A DNA stretch of 64,000 nucleotides, taken from assembly GCF_042676245.1 (NCBI RefSeq), contig NZ_JBHTKA010000001.1, positions 2,313,028 through 2,377,027 of the forward strand, written 5' to 3'. Positions within the stretch are counted from its first letter, which is position 1; each line of letters begins with the position of its first letter. The position numbers were made by a program, and so were the translations under genes. Shown in pieces: positions 42,955 to 54,100 of the stretch. Source of the stretch: Ohtaekwangia kribbensis. GTDB lineage: Bacteria; Bacteroidota; Bacteroidia; Cytophagales; Cyclobacteriaceae. The notes under the pieces were generated by a model that worked only from the letters and a program-made list of their open reading frames with translations, did not search any database and was not told the DNA's origin.

Positions 42955-45900
42955 CTAATATTTCACTACTCTTTTAACATACCGGATATTCTTACTATCT
43001 GTCAACTCCATGATATAAACGCCTGCCGGCACATTATCCAATGAAATTATAAGAGAGCTTTTGTTGTTGGACAACGATTTGATTTGTTGTCCGCGCAGAT
43101 CATGAAACGTTACTTGTTTTACCGTACTCGCATTGTCGATCGTAAGCGTTGTTGATACCGGGTTCGGATAAATGCCGAAACGTGCACTTATATCTTCTTC
43201 AATTGAAGTTACGGTTTGATTTGTGATCGTTATTGCAACTTCACCGTAAATACCAGAGCCGTCTTTCGCTGTGGCGCGTACCGTTGCAACGCCATCGCCA
43301 ACGGCTGTAAGTAATCCGGTTGAAGATATTGTAGCGATACCTGTATTGTTAGGTATACTCCAGGTTACACTTTGATTGGTGGCGTTTACCGGGCTAACAG
43401 TCGCGACTAATTGAAGCGTACCACTTTTCTGATCAATCGTGGCAAGATCTCCTGTTCCTTTTACTGATATACTTTTTACCAATACAGCCTGCGCCACTAC
43501 CGCCAGAGCAAATGTTTGTGCAGCACTTACGCACCCATTGGCATCTGTATAGGTAGCGGTATATATAGCACTGGATTGAATATTGGCAATCGAAACTTCC
43601 CGGTCTGAAGACGTAAAGCTGTTTGGTCCTGTCCAGCTCCACGATCCGCCTGATGTTGGCTCCGGACTTAACTTAACAGTCGCTCCGTTTACAACAGAAG
43701 TATACGCAGTTTCGCTAGCTGTTTCTCCGTTTACAGATATATAGGGAATAATGTTCGTTGGGACACAAGTCTCACTTGATTCTCCATAGATAATACCTCT
43801 TCCTGAAGCGCTCATATAGAATCTTCCGAACACATTCATATCTCCAATTATAGCCTGACCGTTGGCAAGACCACCGTATTGATGATCATCATCGTTTACG
43901 CGTGTCCAGGTTGCACCTTCGTCTGTGGAGCGGTGTACTCCGCGAATGCTGTTTACCGTTCCCCATATATAGATCGCAGGATATGATTGTCCGGAAGCAG
44001 CTTTACCAAAACCAACAGCTGCGCAATAGGTAACATTGCTAAGCTTTACGAAAGTCTGACCGGAGTTGGTTGAACGTGTCAATCCACCACTATATAATGG
44101 CACCCATACATCCCCTTCACGATATGGAGCTGTTCGGATTATTGCGGAACCACTTGCTCCGGGAGTACCGGATGAAATAAAAGAAGTTCCTCCGTTTGTA
44201 CTTACAAATAAAGCTCCTGAACTACTATTGTAAGCATAGAATTTAGCAGGCACCAACGGATCGGCTACCGGACGCGCATTACTGATACTTAATCCCGTAA
44301 CGGCAGTCCACGTTTTTCCCTGATCGACTGACCTGTAGGTTATACTTGATCCTTCAGGACAATGTAAAAATGTTCCGCCATCGGCAGCTATAGCTATATT
44401 TCCTCTGTATCCTTTAGTCGTTGCACATTCAGTCCAAGATATACCCATATCCGTAGAGTAGAACAGGGCACCAACCTGCACACTATTTACAGTCTTTGCT
44501 CCTGCCCGAAGCATAATGTTTGGATTGAGTGAAGCGTACGCTATACCAGTTGTAGTTCCTACACTCGGTGTATGGCGAGGTGCATATTGTGTTACATCGG
44601 TGTGTCTGAATCCGTCATAATCTCCAATCACACTAACCATCGGTCCGTTTGGTATACTTACTATATCCAGTAATACAGTTTCTTCCAATTCCTTAACCTG
44701 AAACTTCCACACACCTGCTGTTGCGTCTATATTATCTGTTTGAAAAACACCGTTACCGGAAATTACCCATACTTTTTGGGTATCAAACGGATCAAATTCT
44801 ATAGAACCTGCCCAATGTATAGACTGACCATTTATCCAGGTTACTCCCTGGGGATCTACACTGAATCCTCTGTCAACAACATCCGTCCAGGTAGTACCGC
44901 CATCTGTACTCAGAAACATGCGATCACCATACGAACCATAAGTCTTATCCTGTGTATAGTATATATTAACGGTAGAAGCAACCAAGCGATTAGGATTTGC
45001 AGGATCAACGCTGATACCTCCGAATGATCCCGAAAAAGAAGGAGTAATATTCGTCCACGTTCCGCTTTGCAAATTATACTTCCATATCTGACCGCTGCCT
45101 TGTACATCCCAAGGACCTAACCCTGTTGCATACGTGATATATAGATTACGATCGCTTGCCAACACAGCGCGATGCGGCATTAGTGACGTAGGCGCTGAAG
45201 TGATAGCCGAAAAGGTAGCGCCACCATCATCACTGCGATAAAGATTATTATCACCTGTGCGGCTAACACCAGCAATGATCGTTTGAGTAGCAGAACCTGA
45301 TGAGCCTGTAGAAGGATCGAGCACAACAAAACTGATTCCGTTGGCATCGCTCGCGCTGTTCGTTGATGTTGGTGTAGGCGTAGTTGTGATGTTCAATCCG
45401 GACAATCGCGTCCACGTTACACCTGAGTCTGTGCTTTTGAATAAACCGTTATACCGTGTTCCACACAGAAGTATATTATTACTATTCGGGTCAACCACCA
45501 GTTTCTCTCCGGTTTGTCTTCCCATACCATTACCGTGAGCTTTAAATTGCGAAGTAACATCTGTTATCGAAAATGTATTACCATAATCAGACGAGCGAAG
45601 TATAGCAGTCTTACCGTTGTTAAAGTATGACGTGCCTACCAGCATATATACTTTATTGGGTTCAACGGGATCGGTAGCCAGCGACTCTACGCCCTGGTAT
45701 CCAACCTGATCTTCGGATGTCCAGTCCAGCAACGGAATCCATTTGCTGTTATCGGCATCCCAGCGATATGCACCACCTACATCCGTCCGCGCATATATCA
45801 AACCTTGCTTCGTTTTACTGGCAATTATACCTGAAACAAAACCTCCGCCACCAATCGCTACGTTGTTCCACGTATAGCTTTCGGTTTGCGCCCATACGCT

Positions 45901-46002
45901 GTTCGTTAGAAAAGTACTTGTTATTAGCAGGCACCACACCATCGCATATACCTTCTGTACTATGCTTCGCTTCTCAACCCTTCCGGTATATTTCATTTTC
46001 AT
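42955..46002 (-). CDS. GH74 xyloglucanase with Ig-like domains and T9SS sorting domain
   Basis: A 1015-residue secreted enzyme; start at MKMKYTGRVEKRSIVQ (46002) with a signal peptide to VWAQ. The GH74 double beta-propeller (about 40-760) carries both catalytic Asp regions: ARTDVGGAYRWD near residue 73 and SVIGDYDGFRHTDV near 463, plus many Asp-box-like SxDxGxTW repeats (STDSGVTWTRL, SVDQGKTWTAV). Then come an Ig-like domain, a Big_2-type domain (SISVKGTGDLATI...), and a type A sorting domain (GIYPNPVSTTLTIDNA, VPAGVYIMELTD). GH74 enzymes hydrolyse the xyloglucan backbone. T9SS export places it outside the cell, the first step of this locus. Confidence 0.92.
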   Translation of the reverse strand: MKMKYTGRVEKRSIVQKVYAMVWCLLITSTFLTNSVWAQTESYTWNNVAIGGGGFVSGIIASKTKQGLIYARTDVGGAYRWDADNSKWIPLLDWTSEDQVGYQGVESLATDPVEPNKVYMLVGTSYFNNGKTAILRSSDYGNTFSITDVTSQFKAHGNGMGRQTGEKLVVDPNSNNILLCGTRYNGLFKSTDSGVTWTRLSGLNITTTPTPTSTNSASDANGISFVVLDPSTGSSGSATQTIIAGVSRTGDNNLYRSDDGGATFSAITSAPTSLMPHRAVLASDRNLYITYATGLGPWDVQGSGQIWKYNLQSGTWTNITPSFSGSFGGISVDPANPNRLVASTVNIYYTQDKTYGSYGDRMFLSTDGGTTWTDVVDRGFSVDPQGVTWINGQSIHWAGSIEFDPFDTQKVWVISGNGVFQTDNIDATAGVWKFQVKELEETVLLDIVSIPNGPMVSVIGDYDGFRHTDVTQYAPRHTPSVGTTTGIAYASLNPNIMLRAGAKTVNSVQVGALFYSTDMGISWTECATTKGYRGNIAIAADGGTFLHCPEGSSITYRSVDQGKTWTAVTGLSISNARPVADPLVPAKFYAYNSSSGALFVSTNGGTSFISSGTPGASGSAIIRTAPYREGDVWVPLYSGGLTRSTNSGQTFVKLSNVTYCAAVGFGKAASGQSYPAIYIWGTVNSIRGVHRSTDEGATWTRVNDDDHQYGGLANGQAIIGDMNVFGRFYMSASGRGIIYGESSETCVPTNIIPYISVNGETASETAYTSVVNGATVKLSPEPTSGGSWSWTGPNSFTSSDREVSIANIQSSAIYTATYTDANGCVSAAQTFALAVVAQAVLVKSISVKGTGDLATIDQKSGTLQLVATVSPVNATNQSVTWSIPNNTGIATISSTGLLTAVGDGVATVRATAKDGSGIYGEVAITITNQTVTSIEEDISARFGIYPNPVSTTLTIDNASTVKQVTFHDLRGQQIKSLSNNKSSLIISLDNVPAGVYIMELTDSKNIRYVKRVVKY

Positions 46003-46163
46003 ACTATAATAATTATGCAGTCTATTCTCTTCTTCACTATTTAAGGTGTCCATTGTACTCCTTATACCTTCGTTGTACGCTTTGTAACTGCGCAAGATGA
46101 TGAATGTTTTTTACACGAGTTATTTAACGCACTGCCCCTCATCACAACAACGTATTATATACC

Positions 46164-48578
46164 TTAATTTACGTCAATATCAATTTCAGCAGATTGTATT
46201 CCGCCTGATGTTGCTTTCACGTGAATTTTGCCTGCCTGTGTTTTCGACTTCACAACGAGTAGCGCCAAGCCATGAAAAGCTTTTCGCTTATTCGACTTAA
46301 ACGACTCGTGACTTACCGGATCTCCGTTATCAACGCCCGCAATAAAACCTGCTCCGGTTACTTCGAAAGTAATGAGATCTTGGGCATCCGGAACGACTGT
46401 ACCTTTCTCATCCACAACTTTTACTGTTATAAAGGAAAGATCTTTACCGGTAGCGTTAATGTTACTTCTGTCAGCTTCAAGTATAATTTTATAGGGTTTG
46501 GATGCCGTACGAATTTCCTTACTCAGTACTTCATTACCACCCTTACGGGAAATAGCTTTCAACACTCCTGCTTCGAAAGGCACACGCCACATTACGTGAA
46601 GATCATCGCCCGTTTTCTTCTTTATACCAAGCGATTTATCATTCAGAAACAATTCAACTTCATCAGCCTGGTTATAATATATCCATACATCTACATCTTT
46701 CCCGGCAGTCCAATTCCAATGTGGAAATAGATGCAGCACAGGTTTGTCAGTCCATTCGCTTTGATACATGTAGTATGTATCTTTCGGGAAACCAGCAAGA
46801 TCTACGATACCAAAATATGAACTGCGCGATGGCCATACATATGGAGTAGGTTCCCCGATGTAGTCAAAGCCAGTCCAAACAAACATACCGGAGAGATAGT
46901 CATGCTTCTTTATAACCTTCCAGGTTTCTTCGTGTGTTGATCCCCACGGAGCACGCACATTATCATAAGCGGATACGGAGTTATCGGTATTACCTTGCGT
47001 AAATACTTTATCCCATGCAAGCGGCCAGACACGAACACTGTCCGAAGGCATATCATAGTGCCCACGTGTTGCCAGTGCCGATGTTGTTTCCGTTGCTATA
47101 AATTTCTTATCCGGATACGTGATCGGAAAATCCTCAAACTTGGTGTGATTGTAGTTATAGCCAATAACATCAAGCGCACCTGATTTTATAAGGCTATTCC
47201 CCAATCCAACGTCATTATTGGCCGTTGTGATCGGTCGTGTCTTATCAAGTGAATGCACTATATCTACAAGCTCTTTGGTAATAGCTATACCTGTAGTATC
47301 CCATTGCTCACCAATCTCATTACCCACACTCCATATCATAACACTGGCATGATTGCGATCGCGCTTTATAAAATCTTCCAGGTCACGCTTGTGCCATTCA
47401 TCCCAATATATACTATAATCAAAATCAGTTTTTTTCTTCTTCCACATATCGAACATCTCATCCATCACAATGAATCCCATGCGATCGCAGAGATCAAGAA
47501 ATTGTGGTGCCGGAGGATTGTGCGATGTACGTATTGCATTTACGCCCATCTCGCGCATAATCTCCAATTGACGTTCGGCTGCACGCACATTAAATGCAGC
47601 TCCGAGACATCCCAAATCATGATGTAAGCAAACGCCTTTTATTTTTAATGATTCACCGTTAAGAGAGAATCCTTTTTTGCTATCGAAGTCAAAACTTCGT
47701 ATACCAAAGATCGTTTCGTAATCATCCACAACATCACCATCTACTATAACTCTTGTTATAGCTTTATATAGTTTAGGAGATTGCACAGACCATAATTGTG
47801 GTTGTTGAACATCTGTAGACTGCTCAACATCAATTGACTCATTAGCTTTTATAGGCTGAGAAGATTCGATCTCTTCCACAAGCTTACCTTCCGGATCGTA
47901 AATCTCCGTTACGAGCTTTACGGTTTGACTTTCTTTCAAATCATTTTTTACGGTTGCTGTTACCTGAACAGAAGCTGACGTAGCCGCAACATTCGGTGTA
48001 CGAATAAATACACCGTTATAACCAACATATACTTTAGATGTCTTCACGAGGCGAACATCACGGTATATGCCTGAACCGGAATACCAACGTGAGTTGGGTT
48101 GTTTTGAGTTGTCAACTTTTACAGCAACAATATTCTGCTGTCCGAACCTGACAAACGGAGTTATATCATACTCAAAAGATATATACCCATTCGGACGCTT
48201 CCCTACAGAATGTCCGTTTATCCAGACTTCACTATTCAGATATATACCATCGAACTGAATGGCAATTCGTTTGTTATTATCGAGTGAATCAAGTGTAAAT
48301 ATTTTTCTATACCAGCCAATTCCACCAGGAAGCGCACCGCCACCAACACCAGCAGAATTCTTTTCACTGAATTCGCCTTCTATACTCCAATCGTGCGGAA
48401 GATTTAGTGTGCGCCATGACGAGTCGTCAGAGAATGCATCGGCTTCATGAAGTGAATCACTTAGTTGAAATTTCCAATCGTTGTTGAAATCCTCCTGAGT
48501 ACGTGTTGCTTTTTTTTGCGAGCAAGAAAAAAACACAAACACCGAGACAAGCACGAAAAACTTAAAAAAAAACTTCAT
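46164..48578 (-). CDS. GH2 beta-galactosidase lipoprotein
   Basis: An 804-residue GH2 enzyme from MKFFFKFFVLVSVFVFFSC (lipobox Cys19). The sugar-binding domain has WRTLNLPHDWSIEGEF and GIGWYRKIFTLD; the TIM barrel has the acid/base Glu in IWSVGNEIGEQW (about 421) and the nucleophile Glu in FIATETTSALATRG (about 495); GMFVWTGFDYIGEPTPY closes the barrel. C-terminal beta domains (DUF4982-like, Ig-like) follow. In a xyloglucan locus it most likely removes galactose from side chains. It is separated from the SusC/D transcript by a strong terminator and is 161 bp from the GH74 gene, with which it may be cotranscribed. Confidence 0.9.
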   Translation of the reverse strand: MKFFFKFFVLVSVFVFFSCSQKKATRTQEDFNNDWKFQLSDSLHEADAFSDDSSWRTLNLPHDWSIEGEFSEKNSAGVGGGALPGGIGWYRKIFTLDSLDNNKRIAIQFDGIYLNSEVWINGHSVGKRPNGYISFEYDITPFVRFGQQNIVAVKVDNSKQPNSRWYSGSGIYRDVRLVKTSKVYVGYNGVFIRTPNVAATSASVQVTATVKNDLKESQTVKLVTEIYDPEGKLVEEIESSQPIKANESIDVEQSTDVQQPQLWSVQSPKLYKAITRVIVDGDVVDDYETIFGIRSFDFDSKKGFSLNGESLKIKGVCLHHDLGCLGAAFNVRAAERQLEIMREMGVNAIRTSHNPPAPQFLDLCDRMGFIVMDEMFDMWKKKKTDFDYSIYWDEWHKRDLEDFIKRDRNHASVMIWSVGNEIGEQWDTTGIAITKELVDIVHSLDKTRPITTANNDVGLGNSLIKSGALDVIGYNYNHTKFEDFPITYPDKKFIATETTSALATRGHYDMPSDSVRVWPLAWDKVFTQGNTDNSVSAYDNVRAPWGSTHEETWKVIKKHDYLSGMFVWTGFDYIGEPTPYVWPSRSSYFGIVDLAGFPKDTYYMYQSEWTDKPVLHLFPHWNWTAGKDVDVWIYYNQADEVELFLNDKSLGIKKKTGDDLHVMWRVPFEAGVLKAISRKGGNEVLSKEIRTASKPYKIILEADRSNINATGKDLSFITVKVVDEKGTVVPDAQDLITFEVTGAGFIAGVDNGDPVSHESFKSNKRKAFHGLALLVVKSKTQAGKIHVKATSGGIQSAEIDIDVN

Positions 48579-48614
48579 ATGGGTTAAGGCGAATATCATA
48601 TACTCTATTAAAAA

Positions 48615-48650
48615 AGTAAAGACTTCTCGAGTTTACGAGAAGTCTTTACT
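48615..48650 (-). terminator. Terminator of the GH31-SusC-SusD-lipoprotein operon
   Basis: A 15-bp perfect stem with a 6-nt loop (arms 48615-48629 and 48636-48650), 24 bp after the surface lipoprotein stop, with a T run on the minus strand. Confidence 0.92.
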
Positions 48651-48674
48651 GGTCAACCATTAAAAAATTTGTTT

Positions 48675-49523
48675 TTACTTTTTAGGAACAAAATTGTAAA
48701 CAAGATAGCATGGTCCATCACAGGAAGTACGCAAAACACCGATTTGCATAAAATTCTCTGTTAAAGCGAATAACCTGATAGAACCCCAAGCGCCAACACA
48801 TTCATCGCGCCCTTTATCATGTAGAGGAGTTGCACCTGTCATCGTCAATGTCTTAGCATCTTTATCAAGGTAATATGTTCCGCTTTCCGTTCCTCTGCTT
48901 GGAATCATCAAGTGGTTGGAGGTTACAAAAGGTCCTCCTTTTAAACTGAATGTCATGGTACCGTAGTCGCCATCCGGCATCAGCCACGTATTTTCGGAAT
49001 ATTTTGGACTCCAATTCCAGCAATCGCCACCATCTTTCAAGCAGCCGCCTTGCCAGCCATTATCTGTTCCATAAAAGAACATGGGACCAGCAAAGTAGTT
49101 TGCATCGATATCCAATATCCACGTTTTTTCGTTACCAACACCTCCGGAAAGAGCTGTCCAAAGTGGGTCGTTTACATAATTGAGATTGTCTTCTGTAACC
49201 GTTACAGTAACAGGATCCATCTCCACTATACCACCGTCAGTAACGGCTGAGAACTTAATTTTATACTCACCCTTAAATGCAATGCGAACGGTATCCTGAA
49301 CTCTATTGGATTTACCTGTACCATAGTCCCAGATCGAAATTGTACCAGGGGTTGTGTTTTTCAAAATCACAGTATTTCCACCTGGATCAGCTGCCAAGTC
49401 TTGTGTTACTTCAAACGTAATCTCAGATTTATCTAAAGGAGCGTCTAATTCATGCTCCTCCTGACACGACATTACAAATGCAAGCGTCAGGGATGCGGAC
49501 AGTATCTTTATAAACGTCTTCAT
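48675..49523 (-). CDS. Surface glycan-binding lipoprotein (SusE/F position)
   Basis: A 282-residue lipoprotein (MKTFIKILSASLTLAFVMSC, Cys20). An Ig/PKD-like domain (about 30-115, VILKNTTPGTISIWDYGTGK) is followed by a larger beta-rich domain with many aromatic residues suited to sugar stacking (FFYGTDNGWQGG, CWNWSPKYSENTWLMPDGD). Its position right behind susD is that of SGBP/SusE-type glycan-binding proteins. An alternative start is at 49535. Binding of xyloglucan is inferred from the locus. Confidence 0.75.
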   Translation of the reverse strand: MKTFIKILSASLTLAFVMSCQEEHELDAPLDKSEITFEVTQDLAADPGGNTVILKNTTPGTISIWDYGTGKSNRVQDTVRIAFKGEYKIKFSAVTDGGIVEMDPVTVTVTEDNLNYVNDPLWTALSGGVGNEKTWILDIDANYFAGPMFFYGTDNGWQGGCLKDGGDCWNWSPKYSENTWLMPDGDYGTMTFSLKGGPFVTSNHLMIPSRGTESGTYYLDKDAKTLTMTGATPLHDKGRDECVGAWGSIRLFALTENFMQIGVLRTSCDGPCYLVYNFVPKK

Positions 49524-49541
49524 ATTTTCATTCATTAAATA

Positions 49542-51149
49542 TTACCAACCATTATTTTGTTTCAATACGCCATTTGATAAACTAACCTGCGTGTTAGGTA
49601 TCTGTTGTAAACCTTTTGTTTCCTGAATTTTTGAAGCCGTAATCGTCTTCGTGGTTTCAACACCGCCATTCAATACCTGCGTAGTTTCAGCTATAGTATT
49701 CGCAGCAACATCAACCCCTTGACGAAGCAGATCCCAGTAACGTATACCTTCGAATGCAAATTCGAGTCTGCGTTCATTCATAATGCTTTGCTGCGTAATG
49801 GGTATCTGAACGAAGTCATCTCCATAGGCACGCTCTCTAACCTGATCGAAGTAATTCTGTGCACTTGAGCTTCCAAGTTCAGCAGCCATTAACAGTACAT
49901 CTGCGTAACGGATAACAACATAATCCTGAAACTGACTGATCTGAAAATCGCTGTTAAGACCAAGTTCTGAGGCTAACTCTGCCGATACACTTTCTCCGTT
50001 CAAATTAATCATCGGGGTATACTTCTTGTTATAGTAACCGGTATATTCACGCTGATCGGCCTGCTGATCAAAAGCAATGTTTTCGTCTTCGATGGATATA
50101 ATTGATGCAGCTTTACGTGTATCTGTGCTGCTGTAAGCATCCCAAAGATTTGGATTAACAGTTACTCCTCCCCATCCTTTTCCATAGGGATAAGAGGAGT
50201 AATTACGCATACCTAACATAACTAGCCATTTGTTGCCGTCATCATTTCCGGTGGTATAATCGCTGGTATAGGTATATTTTATAGCAAAGACTGTTTCTTT
50301 GTTATCTTCTTTTGCGTAGTTAGTACCAGAAGCCGCAGGCCATAGATTTGCATAAGTTTCCACTAAACCATGGCCACTGTTTGCAATTACATCTTCCAGG
50401 TAAGCTAAGGCTTGTGTTTTACTAATTACGCCCGCCAGATCGCTCGCTCCATAGTATCCGGTATAGTATAGGTAAACGCGACCTATCAGAGATTCTGCCG
50501 CCCATTTAGTAACACGTCCACGCTCAGATGAAGATTGGCTCGCATACGATTTTGCCTCTAAGTTCTCGGTGGCGAACTTCAAATCTTCAGCGATCTGTGC
50601 ATATACTTCCTGCGGAGTTGCTTGAGGAAGGTTTTCTGTTGAAGGCTCTGTTAACAAAGGTACATTTCCCCAAAGTCGTACCATATCGAAGTACATATAG
50701 GCGCGCAAAAATCTCGCTTCTGCTTCGTATATATTTCTTAGATCTGCATCAGTTCCCCATTCTACATCATCCAGTTTTTGAAGTAAAATATTGCAGCGAT
50801 AAATAGCTTTATAGTAAGCAATCCAGTTATTATTAAACATATTCAGATCAGAAGGAGATCGGCTTTTATCAAACTCATCCAGCAATTGATATCCGTATCC
50901 ATCTGAGTAACCCGTGCCACCGAATGCATTATCCGAAAGTACTTCTGATGCAACTGGGAAGGAAACACCTGATGACCACAGGGCCTGTACACCATCATAA
51001 CATCCAACAAGCGCATTGTAGGCTTGTTCAGGAGTTTTGTAATAGTTATCAACGGTAGAATTGGATAACGACTCCGTCTCAAGGAAGTCACTACATCCGC
51101 CTAATACCAGCAGACTAAAAACTACAGTATATATATTAAGTTTCTTCAT
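49542..51149 (-). CDS. SusD/RagB family lipoprotein
   Basis: A 535-residue lipoprotein (MKKLNIYTVVFSLLVLGGC, Cys19) with the SusD start DFLETESLSNSTVDNYYKTP and TPR helices (AYNALVGCYDGV, IYEAEARFLRAYMYFDMVRL, WGNVPLL), and the C-terminal signature RLEFAFEGIRYWDLLRQG. SusD forms the lid over the SusC transporter and binds oligosaccharides. It lies 11 bp behind susC. Confidence 0.95.
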   Translation of the reverse strand: MKKLNIYTVVFSLLVLGGCSDFLETESLSNSTVDNYYKTPEQAYNALVGCYDGVQALWSSGVSFPVASEVLSDNAFGGTGYSDGYGYQLLDEFDKSRSPSDLNMFNNNWIAYYKAIYRCNILLQKLDDVEWGTDADLRNIYEAEARFLRAYMYFDMVRLWGNVPLLTEPSTENLPQATPQEVYAQIAEDLKFATENLEAKSYASQSSSERGRVTKWAAESLIGRVYLYYTGYYGASDLAGVISKTQALAYLEDVIANSGHGLVETYANLWPAASGTNYAKEDNKETVFAIKYTYTSDYTTGNDDGNKWLVMLGMRNYSSYPYGKGWGGVTVNPNLWDAYSSTDTRKAASIISIEDENIAFDQQADQREYTGYYNKKYTPMINLNGESVSAELASELGLNSDFQISQFQDYVVIRYADVLLMAAELGSSSAQNYFDQVRERAYGDDFVQIPITQQSIMNERRLEFAFEGIRYWDLLRQGVDVAANTIAETTQVLNGGVETTKTITASKIQETKGLQQIPNTQVSLSNGVLKQNNGW

Positions 51150-51160
51150 ACTTTTCAATT

Positions 51161-54100
51161 TTAGAATTTCACGTTCAATCCTACCATATAGGTTCTCGGA
51201 CGTGGATAGTATCCAACATCAACACCGGAAGTAAATCCATCGGTACCGTAACCTACCTCAGGATCCATACCATTGTACTTGGTAAATGTGAAGAGGTTAA
51301 GCGCTGAAACATACAGTCTGCACTGTGTCAGGAAGTTTTGCTTGATAACTCTTTTCAGGTCGTAACCAAGCGTAACATTGTTGATTCTCAGGTAATCGCC
51401 ATTGTGAATGTAGAGGTCTGAGAAATTGGTCCAGTTTTCATTTGTTTCGGTTACACGTGGCATTCTGTTCGATGTACCTTCACCGTGCCAGCGATCCAGA
51501 ATTTCGCTGGTATAGTTTCCATACTTGCTTGCAGGATTACGGTACGATTGAACAATTTGGTTACCCGCTACACCACTTGCCTGAATAGAAAAATCAAAAC
51601 CCTTATAATCTGCACCAATCGAGAAACCAAATGTATAGTCAGGATTTGGATTACCGATCATAGTCTTATCTGCTTCAGTGATTGAGCCATCACCAGTCAC
51701 ATCTACATAACGTACGTCACCCGGCTTTGCCGAAGGTTGCAGCTGTGTACCTTCTGCTGAAGTATAGGATTGAACTTCTTGTTCATTCTGGAAGATTCCG
51801 TTGGTTTTATAACCCCAGAAATAACCAATAGGGTAACCGTTGGCAGCTCTGTTAAATTCAGTAGAGTTGTCATATATCTGGTTCGCCTGACCATGAATGA
51901 TACCGTCTGCGTTAGGTATATGACTTACTGTATTCTTATTGTATGCACCGTTAACACTTACCCGATAGTTGAGATCGCCAATGCTGTTGTTATAGGCAAG
52001 AGCCAACTCCACACCTTTATTCTTAACACCACCACCGTTGATGTAAGGAGCTTCTGCACCAGCGGTAGCTAACACCGGAGCTTTAATTAACCAGTCTTTA
52101 TTAGTCTTAACATACCAATCAACGTTTACATTGAATTTACCATTCAGGAATGCTGCATCAAAACCAATGTCCGTCTGCTCGGATGTTTCCCATTTCAAAT
52201 TGGTATTAGACAATCTGCTTGGATATGCTCCAGGTGTAAGAGTTCCTTCTGTTCCACCAAAAATATAGTATGTATTGGTGAAGGTTATAGGTGACTGGTA
52301 TTGGAATGCAGATACATTCTGACTACCAACTTGTCCCCAGCTCGCACGAAATTTCAAGGAGTTCAACCAACCTGAAGTGTTATCCATAAACTCTTCGTTA
52401 GTAATAACCCAGCCGGCAGAAACAGAAGGGAAGTAACCCCACTGATTACCTTTTGCAAACTTGGAAGAACCGTCTGCACGGAATGTTGCGTTCAGCAAAT
52501 ATGTTTCTTCAAAATTATAGTTAAGTCTTCCAAAAAAAGATGCTCGGTGATCAGGATCGTACGCTACACCGGTTGCCGTTGCAGTATTGCTGGTACCGTT
52601 ACTTATCCATGCGTGCTCTACATCACTAAATACAGAACCTGTTTTAGTCGCACTCAGAGAGCTCCCACCATATTGATACATCGACGTACCCAGCATAGCA
52701 TCAAACTTATGTTGTGTGCCCAATGTAAAAGAGTAGCTCAATAAATTATCCCACAGAATAGTTTGTGATTTACTCATAGATTGAGTCACTTGTGGATTTG
52801 TATTGAACGAGTATATCGACAACTTAAACTCAGGCTTATAAGACTGGCCATCATAATTATAATAATCTATACCTAAGCTCGATCTGAATTTCAACTTACT
52901 GATAGGCTCAACTTCGAAGTATATATTGCCTATAACGCGTTGATTCTTGTTCCTGTTCTGGTTATTGTACACCATTTGATAGTAAGGATTCGCCTGATTG
53001 TACAATCCTGCTGTATCTAGCGGATCGTTTTTCAATAGCGGCGTAGTTTGAAATGCTCCACGAAGCGAGTTGTTGTACTGGTTGCCAACACCGATACCGT
53101 TATTGTTTGTAAATGCAACATTCAGGTTCTGTCCAATCGTCAAAATATTTTTGAACAATTTATGCTCAGAGTTAAATCTGAAATTATAGCGCTCGTAGTT
53201 TGACAAACCTTTACCGCCCACTATACCGGCCTGCGACAGGTATGAAAGTGAAGTTGAATAAACTGAATTTTCGCTACCACCTGTAACACCGATTGAATAG
53301 TTCTGCGTTACTGCATCTTTTGCAAACATCTCATCCATCCAGTTTGTACCGGCTGAACCTAATGAATCGATTACGTGCTGGCTATAGATTGGCGAGTTAC
53401 CAGAGTTTACCGCTGCTTCGTTAGCAATGATTGCGTACTCTTTCGCGTTTAACAAATCTACTTTACGTGCCACATTTTGTACACCATAGTAAGAATCGAA
53501 TGTAACCTGTGCATGACCTGCCTTACCTTTTTTAGTCGTGATCAGCACAACACCGTTTGCCGCTTGCGAGCCATATATAGCGGCTGATGCAGCATCCTTC
53601 AATACAGTCAACGAAGCTATATCTCCGTTGTTCAGGTACGAGATATCACCGGTAATTACTCCATCCACTACGTATAGTGGAGTGTTGCCAATGGTAGAAC
53701 CAACCCCACGCACAATTACTTTCATCGTTTCACCTGGCTGACCGGATGTAGACGTAATCTGCACACCCGGAGCTTGCCCTTGCAACGCCTGTAATGCGTT
53801 GGTTGAACTTTGCTTTAAAAGGTCTTCACCTTTAATCTGCAAGTTTGCGCCTGTGTTCAATGCCTTCTTCTGTTCACCGTATCCAACCACTACAACTTCC
53901 TGCAGGGTAGATATATCTTCTTCCATCGATACGTTTATCTGAGACTGATTACCTACAGATACTTCTTTTGTAGTATAACCAATAAAAGATAACACCAGCA
54001 CATCGTTCGGAGATGCTTCGAGTGAATAATTACCTTCAACATCTGCGGACGTTCCAATCGTTGTACCTTTTATAAGGATACTTACACCTGGCAGTGGAGC

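Noticed and set aside
44000..45900. Repeated SxDxGxTW-like blocks as a possible tandem DNA repeat
   Set aside because: These are Asp-box-type motifs of the GH74 propeller; the DNA between copies is not repeated.
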